Of a DNA stretch of 64,000 bases, positions 27,288-35,185 are shown piece after piece. Each line of letters starts with the position of its first letter. Position 1 is the first letter of the stretch. Position numbers and translations under genes: made by a program. The stretch lies in contig NZ_QPJS01000001.1 of assembly GCF_003337435.1 (NCBI RefSeq), positions 512,513 through 576,512 on the forward strand, written 5' to 3'. The DNA comes from Schleiferia thermophila. Its GTDB lineage: Bacteria; Bacteroidota; Bacteroidia; Flavobacteriales; Schleiferiaceae. The notes below the pieces were generated by a model, which had not been told where the DNA came from, searched no databases, and was given only the letters and a program-made list of their open reading frames with translations.

Positions 27288-27773
27288 ATGTATGCACCTT
27301 TTAACGAAATGAAAGATTCGTCGAGAATCTGGATTTTTCAAAGCGACAAAACTTTAAATGATGCAGATCTCGATAAAATATCAGAAAAACTATACAACTT
27401 CTGTCAGAACTGGACAGCTCACGGCAAGCCTTTGTTGGCCTCTTTTGCCATATTTTTCGACAGATTTATCGTACTGGCGGTAGATGAGAGCTTCAATCAG
27501 TTAAGCGGATGCGCTATAGATGCTTCCGTCAGGGTGCTGAATCAATTGGAGAAGGAGTGCGATATCATCCTCTTTGACCGCTTTCAGGTGGCCTACCGAA
27601 ATGGTAATGCTATCGTAGGGTGCAATCTTCAGACTTTCAAGCGACTGATAAAAGACGGGGAAATTGGTCTGGAAACTCTAGTCTTCAACAACGTGCTCCA
27701 TACTAAAAAGGACCTGGAGTCCAAATGGATTGTGCCGGTAAAAAACAGCTGGCACTTTCAATACATCAAATAA
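27288..27773 (+). CDS. Conserved Bacteroidota protein of unknown function
   Basis: 161 residues, soluble, without signal peptide. The N-terminus YAPFNEMKDSSRIWIFQSDK and the core NFCQNWTAHGKPLLASFAIF and LSGCAIDASVRVL match a family I recall in many Bacteroidota. Some databases label it an ABC transporter ATPase, but no Walker A, signature or other ATPase motif is present, so that label is unsupported. The conserved NWTAHG and SGCxIDAS motifs suggest a catalytic or nucleotide-binding site. It stands alone and is followed by a G/C hairpin. The function is unknown. Confidence 0.8.
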   Translation: MYAPFNEMKDSSRIWIFQSDKTLNDADLDKISEKLYNFCQNWTAHGKPLLASFAIFFDRFIVLAVDESFNQLSGCAIDASVRVLNQLEKECDIILFDRFQVAYRNGNAIVGCNLQTFKRLIKDGEIGLETLVFNNVLHTKKDLESKWIVPVKNSWHFQYIK

Positions 27774-27803
27774 GTTTTCCCTGAATCTCAGTATAACCAA
27801 AAC

Positions 27804-27827
27804 GGGGGATTTCCCCCAGTCTTTTAT
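27804..27827 (+). terminator. Candidate terminator after the 27288 gene
   Basis: GGGGGA (27804-27809) pairs with TCCCCC (27812-27817) over a 2-base loop, followed by the T-rich AGTCTTTTATT. The loop is tight, so in practice the stem is a little shorter. Confidence 0.6.
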
Positions 27828-27894
27828 TCTTGTTGATTAGAGTAAAGATTTATTTAAAAATAAAAATTCAGACAACGAACGTTTTTTAAGACAG

Positions 27895-27924
27895 TTTGGA
27901 TTTAAAAATTTACTATTACATTTG
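27895..27924 (+). promoter_or_regulatory. Bacteroidota-type promoter of rplS
   Basis: TTTG (27895-27898), an 18-base spacer and TACATTTG (27917-27924) match the Bacteroidota primary-sigma consensus. About 100 bases of leader then precede ATG 28027. Confidence 0.8.
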
Positions 27925-28026
27925 CGCGCCCATTGGTAGGAGGATAAACAAAAATTTAATCTGCTGATATACAACCTCTGGCAAAAATTGTGTACGTTGG
28001 TATCAGAAAACTTTAAAACAAAAAAC

Positions 28027-28374
28027 ATGGACTTAATCAAGTACGTACAGGAAAAGTTTGTGACAACAAAAAAATGGCCTGATTTTAAAGCAGGTGACAC
28101 CATTACAGTTACCTACATGATCAAAGAAGGTGATAAAACCCGTCCTCAGTCCTTTAAAGGAGTTGTGATACAGCGCAGAGGGTCAGGTGCTACTGAAACC
28201 TTTACGATCCGCAAAATGAGTGGTGAAATCGGAGTTGAAAGGATATTTCCAATCAACGCTCCTTCTATATCAAGTATAGAAGTAAACAAAAAAGGTAAAG
28301 TACGCAGGGCGCGTATTTTCTACCAAAGAAATCGCACTGGTAAAGCAGCGAGAATTAAAGAAAAAAGAATATAG
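28027..28374 (+). CDS. rplS: 50S ribosomal protein L19
   Basis: 115 residues from ATG 28027. The protein carries the L19 signature: FKAGDTITVTYMIKEGDKTR, QSFKGVVIQRRGSG, TFTIRKMSGEIGVERIFPIN and the basic C-terminus RRARIFYQRNRTGKAARIKE. L19 lies at the interface of the large and small subunits. It is a single-gene unit here, with a strong promoter in front and a hairpin terminator behind; the usual partners trmD and rimM are not adjacent. The leader of about 100 bases could allow autogenous control, but I see no defined structure. Confidence 0.97.
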   Translation: MDLIKYVQEKFVTTKKWPDFKAGDTITVTYMIKEGDKTRPQSFKGVVIQRRGSGATETFTIRKMSGEIGVERIFPINAPSISSIEVNKKGKVRRARIFYQRNRTGKAARIKEKRI

Positions 28375-28396
28375 ACTTTACGAATTTTTAACAAGT

Positions 28397-28423
28397 AATC
28401 CGCTACTTTGTAGCGGATTATTT
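28397..28423 (+). terminator. Terminator after rplS
   Basis: AATCCGCTA (28397-28405) pairs perfectly with TAGCGGATT (28411-28419) over a CTTTG loop, followed by ATTTGTTT. It ends just before the ATG of the next small gene. Confidence 0.8.
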
Positions 28424-28427
28424 GTTT

Positions 28428-28637
28428 ATGAATGCACGTGATGAACTAAATCCTCTAATCAAAGAGTTTAGAAGTTTTTTAAAAAAAGTAACTATTGTTA
28501 AGATAAACGACAGGCTCTTTGTTGTGCATTTGAGCAAGCAATTTTTTGGGATGTCTTATTATTCTCTAAGTAAAGAATTCAGGTCTGAGCAAGAGGCCAT
28601 TCAATTTTTTACACAAATTACTGGGATGCAATCGTAG
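28428..28637 (+). CDS. Small hypothetical protein
   Basis: 69 residues from ATG 28428 (MNARDELNPLIKEFRSFLKK). It is soluble and mixed helix/strand, and I recognise no family. Composition looks coding, with hydrophobic residues in regular spacing (VKINDRLFVVHLSKQFFGM). The start sits only 8 bases beyond the rplS terminator stem, so it may depend on terminator readthrough or on a promoter in the rplS gene. It is convergent with the HDAC-like gene. The function is unknown. Confidence 0.5.
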   Translation: MNARDELNPLIKEFRSFLKKVTIVKINDRLFVVHLSKQFFGMSYYSLSKEFRSEQEAIQFFTQITGMQS

Positions 28638-28650
28638 AATTTTAAAGCTA

Positions 28651-29553
28651 TCAATCAAATATCGAAGCAGCTTCTCTGTATGTAGATACATGTGCGTTGA
28701 CGATATCTGACAGACGTTGTGAGTATCCGCCACCCATGCTCACAGCTACGGGAAGTCGATGAATTTTGCAAAACCTGAACACCAATCTGTCACGCAGGGC
28801 ACATCCGTGAGCGGATATGGCCAGACGACCTAGTTTATCGGTGTGAAGAATGTCCACTCCGCTTTGGTAGAAGACAAAATCCGGTTGAAATCTTTCTGCG
28901 ATTTCGTTTAAATGTCTCTCCAATAGCTTCAGATAAGGTTCATCCGTGATGCCATCAGGCAATGGAACATCCAGATCAGATTGCTCTTTGTGGAGCGGAT
29001 AGTTGTTGGCTCCGTGCATGGAAAAAGTGAAAACCCCTGGTTCATTTTTAAATATAGCTGCAGTACCATTGCCTTGGTGTACATCCAGGTCTACAATTAG
29101 CACTCTCTCTCTCAGTCTATGGCGAAGCAAGTAGCTAGTGGCCACTGCAATGTCGTTAAGAAGACAGAAACCCTCTCCCCGATCACTGTAAGCATGATGT
29201 GTGCCTCCGGCTACATTGATGCTGCATCCATTCTCAATCGCATACAAAGCATTGTAGATGCTGCCATTTACGATGCACTTTTCCCTGAAGACAAGCCGTT
29301 CATCATGCGGAAATCCAATCTTTCGCTCTTCACTTCTGGATAGTGCAAGGGTTTCCAGCTTTGTGAGATATTCTTCGCTGTGTACCGCCGTGATGTCAAT
29401 CCTTTTAGCTGGTTCGGGTTTAAAAATTTGACTTTCGCGAATGATGCTCTCCCGTATGAGCTGCTCAGGAATAAGTTCGTATTTCAGCATCGGAAACCGA
29501 TGCCCATCAGGCAATGGTTGAATATACTCAGACCTCCATGCTACTGTCAACAT
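28651..29553 (-). CDS. Histone-deacetylase-like (AcuC/HDAC superfamily) amidohydrolase
   Basis: 300 residues, the length of the compact bacterial members of this family. Zinc-site motifs are present: GGTHHAYSDRGEGFCLLND (His pair), LIVDLDVHQGNGTAAIF (Asp and His ligands) and FYQSGVDILHTDKLGRL (Asp ligand); SMGGGYS ends the active-site loop set. The bacterial relatives deacetylate acetyl-lysine, acetylpolyamines or acetoin-pathway proteins; the substrate is not evident. The gene is monocistronic, with an AT-rich gap upstream. Confidence 0.9.
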   Translation of the reverse strand: MLTVAWRSEYIQPLPDGHRFPMLKYELIPEQLIRESIIRESQIFKPEPAKRIDITAVHSEEYLTKLETLALSRSEERKIGFPHDERLVFREKCIVNGSIYNALYAIENGCSINVAGGTHHAYSDRGEGFCLLNDIAVATSYLLRHRLRERVLIVDLDVHQGNGTAAIFKNEPGVFTFSMHGANNYPLHKEQSDLDVPLPDGITDEPYLKLLERHLNEIAERFQPDFVFYQSGVDILHTDKLGRLAISAHGCALRDRLVFRFCKIHRLPVAVSMGGGYSQRLSDIVNAHVSTYREAASIFD

Positions 29554-30654
29554 ATTTTATCAGATGTGGTACTTATAAAATCGTTAAATAAAAAGGTAAT
29601 TTCGAAGAATTTGTTGATGTTCAAAAAAACTTTCGACCATAAAATATATGCATTACAATGCTATAAAGTTCATGCGAAATCCATCTTAGAAATTCCTAAA
29701 TAATAAATTTCATGAACATGGTAATGAAATAAGTCTTTTGTCATTTTACTCTTTTTATGTGTCATCGCGTAGCGTAAACAAAGGTGTGATGTACCGTAAA
29801 AAATTGCCTTCAATGGTTAACCAAAGGTAAAGTACTGCAAAAAAACTCTATTCTAGACTTACCGCTGCGTGAATTGCATATTACAGTATATACCGCTTTG
29901 AAAATGCCCAGTCAATACCAGATAGGAAAAGTTTGAACCTAAAATGCAGGACACGAAAAAGCTTACTGGATTGGATGAATTTCCCTTGGTTAAGCTGATA
30001 GTGGATTCAGGTTTGGCTTCTATCGATAGCTGTGAGTATTGTATCATTATTTTGGACAGGCTTTCCTGAAGTAATGGTCATACGGGATTATCTGAACTTG
30101 TGTGGCCAATAAGTACAAATTCTACTTAACAATAATTGGCATAAAAAGGTGTCTGAAGAATACAAAAAAAGTTAGTTAAAATGCATTATGCTGAAGCATC
30201 ATTTCAATACAGCATTTTATCGAGATTCAAGTTCAGATTGTCAAGGTGCTGATAGAGAATTCAGTTCTACTTTCAAGTACGAGTTTTATATCAAATATTA
30301 TGTGAGGTTGACGGTGTTGGATTGTTTACCGATTTTATAACATTGAGACTTGAAGTTTTCCTGATTCCTTTGTAGATGTATATGTAAAAAAACAATCATT
30401 TGTTGTTCCTTATGTTGATAATAATAAAAACTATCTTTGATGAAATCCTTTACTGCCTAAATGTATTTTTTTAATAAACTCCGAAAGAAACTACTTGACT
30501 TTCTTATAGTAACATTAACCAAAAATGCAGGACTTGACCGCTTTAAAGAACATAATTTACTGTTCAAAGCGTTTTGGTTGGAATTTGGTAAATTTTATCC
30601 TTGGTCATCAAAAGATATGAATAGTCGCTTTTATTTTGGCACAAATTTCAAAAA
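29554..30654. other. AT-rich 1.1-kb gap upstream of galE
   Basis: This stretch contains many stops in all frames. I see no tRNA, repeat array or recognisable protein remnant in 29554-30430. Near its right end are a TATCTTTG promoter element (30432-30439) and a 65-codon frame (30461-30658) that overlaps the galE start in ATGA; that frame is listed separately. The first part may be decayed sequence. Confidence 0.5.
30432..30439 (+). promoter_or_regulatory. Candidate -7 promoter element for the small ORF and galE
   Basis: TATCTTTG matches TAnnTTTG exactly, 21 bases before ATG 30461. A -33 TTG at the normal distance is not clear. Confidence 0.45.
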
Positions 30655-30658
30655 ATGA
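30461..30658 (+). CDS. Possible small basic protein coupled to galE
   Basis: 65 residues, rich in Lys, Phe and Leu (NKLRKKLLDFLIVTLTKN at the start, ending FYFGTNFKK). I recognise no family. Support for a real gene: an ATG start, a TAnnTTTG element 21 bases upstream, and a stop that overlaps the galE ATG in ATGA, the usual sign of translational coupling. Against it: AT-rich sequence gives Lys/Phe-rich frames by chance, and the upstream kilobase looks decayed. I consider it uncertain. Confidence 0.35.
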   Translation: MYFFNKLRKKLLDFLIVTLTKNAGLDRFKEHNLLFKAFWLEFGKFYPWSSKDMNSRFYFGTNFKK

Positions 30659-31677
30659 ACAAAAAAATATTGGTTACCGGAGGGCTTGGTTACATAGGGT
30701 CTCATACTGCAGTACAGCTCATAGAATATGGATTTGAGCCCATAATTATAGATAATTTGTCAGAATCGCCCATTGAAGTAAAAGACAAAATTGAGAAAGT
30801 CATTGGGAGGTCGGTAATCTTTGAACGTGTTGAAATGTGTGACAAATCGGAGATGGCACGTCTGTTTGAGAAATATCCTGATATGGTTGGAGCCATTCAT
30901 TTCGCTGCTTATTTGCTTGTGAACGAATCGGTAGAAAAACCATTGAAATACTATTACAACAATCTGGTCAGTACCATTAATCTGCTGGAAGAGATGGGGC
31001 GAAGGGGCATTCGCAATGTGGTCTTTAGTTCATCATGCACGGTATATGGAAATCCGGATAAGCTGCCGGTGAGTGAAGATGCACCCATCAAACCCGCCGA
31101 ATCTCCCTATGGAAATACTAAGAAGATGTCAGAAGAAATACTTCGTGATTTTGCCGCTACAGGTGCTGTTGATGTGATATCTCTGAGGTATTTTAATCCA
31201 ATCGGAGCCCATGACAGTGGAATCATTGGTGAGTTTCAGGACGGGCCTCCGCATCACCTGGTACCCTATATTACGGAAACTGCTATAGGAAAAAGGACTG
31301 AACTGAAGATTTTCGGGGGCGACTATAATACTCCTGATGGCACGTGCATTCGCGATTATATTCATGTGGTAGATATTGCAGATGCCCATATATACGCACT
31401 AAACCGCATGCTAGAAGATAAGATGGAAAAAGCCTTTGAAGTTTATAACCTTGGCACTGGTGAAGGCTATTCTGTCCTTCAGATGGTTAAAGCCTTTGAG
31501 GAAGCTACCGGAATTAAAATACCTTATCGCATTGTAGATCGCAGACCTGGTGATGTCGAAGCTGTATATGCGGATACCAAATTGGCAAATGAAAAACTAG
31601 GCTGGAAAGCAAAATATTCGCTGGTAGATATGCTCCGTTCTGCCTGGAATTTTGAGCAAAAACTCCATTCTAAATAA
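30655..31677 (+). CDS. galE: UDP-glucose 4-epimerase
   Basis: 340 residues of the extended short-chain dehydrogenase family. The NAD-binding motif is TGGLGYIGSHTAVQL; the catalytic Ser/Tyr/Lys are in VFSSSCTVYGNP and SPYGNTKK; RYFNPIGAHDSG and PDGTCIRDYIHVVDIADAH are GalE-specific. It interconverts UDP-glucose and UDP-galactose for galactose use and surface glycans. It is followed by an intrinsic terminator, so galE with the possible small ORF before it forms its own unit. Confidence 0.97.
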   Translation: MNKKILVTGGLGYIGSHTAVQLIEYGFEPIIIDNLSESPIEVKDKIEKVIGRSVIFERVEMCDKSEMARLFEKYPDMVGAIHFAAYLLVNESVEKPLKYYYNNLVSTINLLEEMGRRGIRNVVFSSSCTVYGNPDKLPVSEDAPIKPAESPYGNTKKMSEEILRDFAATGAVDVISLRYFNPIGAHDSGIIGEFQDGPPHHLVPYITETAIGKRTELKIFGGDYNTPDGTCIRDYIHVVDIADAHIYALNRMLEDKMEKAFEVYNLGTGEGYSVLQMVKAFEEATGIKIPYRIVDRRPGDVEAVYADTKLANEKLGWKAKYSLVDMLRSAWNFEQKLHSK

Positions 31678-31717
31678 AAATGCTCCCCCAGTTTGAAAAA
31701 CAAGGGAAGCATTTTTT
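31676..31717 (+). terminator. Terminator after galE
   Basis: AAAAATGCTCCCC and GGGAAGCATTTTTT form a long stem with one imperfect step around a 15-18-base loop, ending in a T run (31711-31716). It overlaps the galE stop region and can also act on the minus-strand gene next to it. Confidence 0.75.
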
Positions 31718-31737
31718 ACACAAATGAAAATCAGGTA

Positions 31738-32145
31738 CTAGTGCACGTGAAACTCGTGCTTTTTTTCAGACTTATTGCCTGCAGCGTCTTCGGCCTCCAC
31801 CTTTAGGATGTAATCATCATGACCGGTAGGAGCTTGTGCTATCCACCACGAATTGATGTTCACTTCCTTGCTATGGCTGTGTCTATGTAGGTGATATACT
31901 TCTTCACCGGATTTTTTGTTATTGATGTGAACATCTACTTCGTGCATTTCAACATTGTCTACCACGGATACCTGAATAAACACGGTATCTCCGACTTCGA
32001 ATTCTACGGCTGTAGGTTGAATGATTGTGATCACTGGGGGCTCTGTATCGTTTTTGTCGTGGTCGTGATCGTCTTTTTTACAACTTGAAACAGAAACTGC
32101 CAAATAGGTGGCTACCATGACCAGGGATAAGAAAGTTCTTTTCAT
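31738..32145 (-). CDS. His-rich lipoprotein, DUF4625-like
   Basis: ATG 32145 gives 135 residues with a lipoprotein signal (LVMVATYLAVSVSSC). The mature part begins with KKDDHDHDK, then an Ig-like domain (PPVITIIQPTAVEFEVGDTV, then VSVVDNVEMHEVDVHINNK) with HLHRHSHS in a loop and a final HEFHVH. It resembles the DUF4625 family. The His and Asp clusters suggest binding of Zn2+ or a similar metal at the cell surface or periplasm. It is divergent from a Fur-family regulator, and its promoter (-33 TTG 32208-32210, -7 TATATTTG 32181-32188) is overlain by two palindromes, so metal-dependent repression is likely. Confidence 0.75.
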   Translation of the reverse strand: MKRTFLSLVMVATYLAVSVSSCKKDDHDHDKNDTEPPVITIIQPTAVEFEVGDTVFIQVSVVDNVEMHEVDVHINNKKSGEEVYHLHRHSHSKEVNINSWWIAQAPTGHDDYILKVEAEDAAGNKSEKKHEFHVH

Positions 32146-32165
32146 ACCTTTGTTTAGTTTTTTAT

Positions 32166-32184
32166 TTTGCAACAACGTTGCAAA
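32166..32184. promoter_or_regulatory. Operator 1: perfect Fur/Zur-type palindrome
   Basis: TTTGCAAC-AAC-GTTGCAAA is a perfect 8-3-8 inverted repeat between the His-rich lipoprotein gene and the Fur-family gene. It overlaps the -7 element of the lipoprotein promoter. It is the likely binding site of the adjacent regulator. Confidence 0.75.
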
Positions 32185-32210
32185 TATACGTTACAATACA
32201 ATAAATGCAA
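32181..32210 (-). promoter_or_regulatory. Promoter of the His-rich lipoprotein gene
   Basis: On the minus strand TTG (32210-32208), 19 bases, then TATATTTG (32188-32181) fit the Bacteroidota consensus. The -33 lies in operator 2 and the -7 overlaps operator 1. Confidence 0.72.
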
Positions 32211-32222
32211 CTACGATGCAAA
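32204..32222. promoter_or_regulatory. Operator 2: imperfect copy over the fur-like start codon
   Basis: AATGCAAC-TAC-GATGCAAA matches 13 of the 16 arm positions of operator 1 with the same 3-base spacer, 38 bases further on. It contains ATG 32216 of the regulator gene and the -33 TTG of the divergent promoter, so the regulator would repress both genes. Confidence 0.65.
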
Positions 32223-32644
32223 AAGAATTTGTTTCGGCAGGTGAAATACTCAAAAACTCGTCCCTCAAAGCTACTCGTTGGAGGTTGGTTTTATTGGGGA
32301 TGATAATGAAGAGTGAGTCCGGAATCTCATATCAGGAGCTTTCAGAATCAAAGGACTTTGAAGGTCATAGGGTGACCCTTTACAGAGCTCTGCGCGATTT
32401 GGAAGAGGCTGGAATCATAGAAAAACTTCGTGATGCCAGTGGTAATGTAAAGTACATGATGAAACCTAAGGAAAGTGGAAGTCATCGGCTGCACCCTCAT
32501 TTCAGTTGTAGGATTTGTAACTCGATGGTTTGTCTTACGGACATAGAGCTTCCGGATATTTCATTGCCTGCTGGCTATACACGTGAGCAAGTAGTGTGTC
32601 TGGTTTATGGACTGTGTAAATCCTGTGCATCGACTACATCCTAG
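32216..32644 (+). CDS. Fur-family metal-dependent repressor (Zur-like)
   Basis: 142 residues from ATG 32216; earlier in-frame starts would run through the divergent promoter. The winged helix holds KATRWRLVLLGMIM and HRVTLYRALRDLEEAGIIE, the recognition-helix segment of Fur proteins. The structural zinc site is intact: CRICNSMVC and LCKSC give two CxxC pairs. HRLHPHFSC supplies regulatory-site histidines. I favour a Zur-like zinc sensor because of the His-rich lipoprotein opposite it, but Fur, PerR or another metal is possible. Two matching palindromes lie upstream, one across its own start codon, indicating autorepression. Its stop shares CTAG with the stop of the convergent YeiH gene. Confidence 0.85.
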   Translation: MQKEFVSAGEILKNSSLKATRWRLVLLGMIMKSESGISYQELSESKDFEGHRVTLYRALRDLEEAGIIEKLRDASGNVKYMMKPKESGSHRLHPHFSCRICNSMVCLTDIELPDISLPAGYTREQVVCLVYGLCKSCASTTS

Positions 32645-33609
32645 GTCAGTATGCCTCCTATTTTGAGGAACGAAAGTATAAGGCCAAGTTGAAAAATCCA
32701 TACAGCAGCTCCTGTAGCCAGTGCTTTAATGCCACTAGTTGTCATCGATTTTCTGGTAAGTTGAAGTCCCACCACTACCATCAACCCTGCAAAAAGCCAG
32801 TTGTTGGCAGACTTAATTATTTCAAGCAGGCTGGTTGGCAGAAGTTGAAGATTGGCCAGGACAACAGCCACGACAAAAAACCATATGTAATTGGGAATGA
32901 CAAATTTACCTTTCTCAGTCCTCTCATTTTTCAGCAGTTGGATTGAGAGAAGAAGGGCAGGGGAAAGTAGTGCAACCCTTGTAAGTTTGGTCAGTGTTGC
33001 CCAAATTTCAGCTTGTTCGCCCAGCAGGGAACCTGACGCGATGGCCAATGCCATGGATTGTACACCTGTACCTGCCAAAAATCCTGCTTGTGCTTCGCTT
33101 AACTTAAAAATATTGACAAGAACTGGTATAACCACCAGAGCTGCAACGCTGAGTAAGTTGATTACCCCTATGGATATGGCTGCTTCATTGACCTTCTTGC
33201 GGCAGAAGGAACCAAGAGCCGCAATGGCAGAATTTCCACATACCGCTGTACCAATACCTGTAAAAGCCCCCAGAGCATTTTTACCAGAAATTAACCATGA
33301 GAACAAAATGGTGAAGGCCATCATCGCAATAATGAAAAACCACATGTAGGCCGGGGCAGAGGTTATTTGAATGAATTTAATTTCAAATCCGATAAGCGTT
33401 ACTACAATGGGGAATAGAAATTTTTCAATTTTTTTCAAAGCTGCGGAATCGGTGAATTTTTGAATTTGATTTTGAAACAACAGGGCAGGAATGAGACCTA
33501 TAAAAAATCCGGTTCCTACAAGGCCGAGCTTTGTGATGTCTTTGCTTACAAATGATAAAATTACCCCAATGACTCCAAAAATCAGGGCGACAATAAATTT
33601 TTTATCCAT
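32641..33609 (-). CDS. YeiH-family putative sulfate exporter
   Basis: 322 residues with about 10-11 membrane helices. The motif AFTGIGTAVCGNSAIAALG and the VQSMALAIASGSLLG segment are typical of the YeiH/UPF0324 (PSE) family, which is annotated as putative sulfate or sulfonate exporters; experimental support for the substrate is thin. It is a single gene between the fur-like regulator (convergent, 4-base overlap) and pyrB (68 bases upstream, same strand). Confidence 0.88.
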   Translation of the reverse strand: MDKKFIVALIFGVIGVILSFVSKDITKLGLVGTGFFIGLIPALLFQNQIQKFTDSAALKKIEKFLFPIVVTLIGFEIKFIQITSAPAYMWFFIIAMMAFTILFSWLISGKNALGAFTGIGTAVCGNSAIAALGSFCRKKVNEAAISIGVINLLSVAALVVIPVLVNIFKLSEAQAGFLAGTGVQSMALAIASGSLLGEQAEIWATLTKLTRVALLSPALLLSIQLLKNERTEKGKFVIPNYIWFFVVAVVLANLQLLPTSLLEIIKSANNWLFAGLMVVVGLQLTRKSMTTSGIKALATGAAVWIFQLGLILSFLKIGGILT

Positions 33610-33677
33610 TTCAGAAATTGTCGTTCAAAAATTTTGGCAAGGATACTTCTATCTGAACCTCTGCTGAGTGATGTAAA

Positions 33678-34607
33678 TTACTCCCGTGTACCGGCCAGCA
33701 GATACAACACTGCCATCCGGATGGCTACTCCGTTTTCAACCTGCTGAAGTATAATAGAGTGCTCGCCATCGGCTACTTGACTGGTGAGCTCTACACCCCT
33801 GTTGATAGGCCCCGGGTGTAGGATGGTGATGGGTTTGTTAAGTTTTTGAAGCAACTGCGAATTAAGTCCATACTGCATGATGTACTCTCGCAATGTGGGA
33901 AAATATTTTACATCCATACGCTCGTGCTGAACCCTTAAGAAATTGGCGACATCACACCATCGCAGGGTTTCCATCAAATCATAGCTTATTTCCACTCCCA
34001 ACTGATCGATGTATCGGGGTATCAACGTAGCGGGACCACAAAGCCTGACTTCTGCACCCAGCATTTTCAGGCAAAAAATATTACTTAAGGCCACGCGTGA
34101 ATGTAGGATATCACCTATTATAGCAATTCGCAGTCCTTTCAAATTGTTTCCAAATTTTTGTCGGATGGAGTAAGCATCCAGGAGAGCTTGTGTTGGGTGT
34201 TCGTGGGCGCCATCACCGGCATTGATTATGGTTGCATTGACCTGAGTGGCAAGAAAGTGAGCAGCTCCGGGGTTAGGATGTCGCATTACTACCATGTCCA
34301 CTTTCATAGCCAGAATGTTGTTGACGGTATCAACCAGTGTTTCTCCTTTACTGACCGAAGACCCGGATGCTGAAAAATTGATTACATCGGCACTTAATCG
34401 CTTTTCAGCCAGTTCGAAAGAGAGTTTTGTCCGCGTGCTGTTTTCAAAGAAAATGTTGGCAATGGTCTTGTCTCTGAGTGAAGGTACTTTTTTGATGGGC
34501 CTTCGGATTACTTCCAGAAATTCATCAGCTGTTGAAAAAATTAGCTCAATATCAGATAGTTGTAAATATTTTATCCCCAATAGGTGCTTTTGACTCAATG
34601 CGCTCAT
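33678..34607 (-). CDS. pyrB: Aspartate carbamoyltransferase catalytic chain
   Basis: 309 residues, the normal catalytic-subunit length. The carbamoyl-phosphate motif NSTRTKLSFELA is at about residue 53; other motifs are MRHPNPGAAHFLA, DGAHEHPTQALLDAY and the C-terminal HPGPINRGVEL. The enzyme forms carbamoyl-aspartate, the committed step of pyrimidine synthesis. No regulatory pyrI is present. Its start overlaps the pyrR stop by 4 bases, so it is translated together with the regulator. Confidence 0.97.
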   Translation of the reverse strand: MSALSQKHLLGIKYLQLSDIELIFSTADEFLEVIRRPIKKVPSLRDKTIANIFFENSTRTKLSFELAEKRLSADVINFSASGSSVSKGETLVDTVNNILAMKVDMVVMRHPNPGAAHFLATQVNATIINAGDGAHEHPTQALLDAYSIRQKFGNNLKGLRIAIIGDILHSRVALSNIFCLKMLGAEVRLCGPATLIPRYIDQLGVEISYDLMETLRWCDVANFLRVQHERMDVKYFPTLREYIMQYGLNSQLLQKLNKPITILHPGPINRGVELTSQVADGEHSIILQQVENGVAIRMAVLYLLAGTRE

Positions 34608-35146
34608 CCTTCGTGTCTAATGATTATAACCTGGTCTTTTTCATTTTCTTCTTTCCATTCTACGATTACTCTTTCAGATGCTATAGCATCTACAGGTCGC
34701 CCTATATAGGTGGCTTGAATGGGCAGTTGCCGGCTGAAACGCCGGTCAATGAGTACCATCAGCTCTATCTGTGATGGACGTCCGAAAGATTGAATGGCAT
34801 CCATGGCTGCCCTCACGCTTCTGCCGGTATAGAGCACATCGTCCACAAAAATTACGCGTTGTTGCTCAACCACGAAATCTATTCTAGTTTCATTGGCTTT
34901 TAAGGGTTTAGCGTGTATTCTGAAGTCATCTCTGAAGAAAGTTATGTCCAGACTGCCGAAACGCAATTTTTTAACTCCTGATTCTTCAAGCAGTTGTTGT
35001 ATTCTTCGGGCCATGGCGATTCCCCGTGGTTGCAGCCCTATAATCACACTTTTGCTGAAATCGTTGTGATTTTCGATCAGCTGCCGGCACAATCGCTGCA
35101 ATGTGATGCTCATCAGCTGCTCATTCATCAAGATTTTTTTATCCAT
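34604..35146 (-). CDS. pyrR: PyrR pyrimidine regulator / uracil phosphoribosyltransferase
   Basis: 180 residues of the type I phosphoribosyltransferase fold. The PRPP loop is VIFVDDVLYTGRSVRAAMDA; IGLQPRGIAMARRI and LMVLIDRRFSRQLPIQ complete the PyrR pattern. In Gram-positives PyrR attenuates the pyr mRNA. Here only 39 bases separate it from the end of dnaX, with no room for a full attenuator leader, so its role may be enzymatic or act elsewhere. pyrB overlaps its stop by 4 bases. Confidence 0.94.
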   Translation of the reverse strand: MDKKILMNEQLMSITLQRLCRQLIENHNDFSKSVIIGLQPRGIAMARRIQQLLEESGVKKLRFGSLDITFFRDDFRIHAKPLKANETRIDFVVEQQRVIFVDDVLYTGRSVRAAMDAIQSFGRPSQIELMVLIDRRFSRQLPIQATYIGRPVDAIASERVIVEWKEENEKDQVIIIRHEG

Positions 35147-35185
35147 ATTTTCCGGGACTAAAGTAGTTGGTGGAGCATTGCAATG

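Noticed and set aside
30190-30350. Short frame of about 50 codons beginning MLKHHFNTAF in the galE upstream gap
   Set aside because: No family match, no clear promoter, no linkage to a neighbour; AT-rich chance frame is likely.
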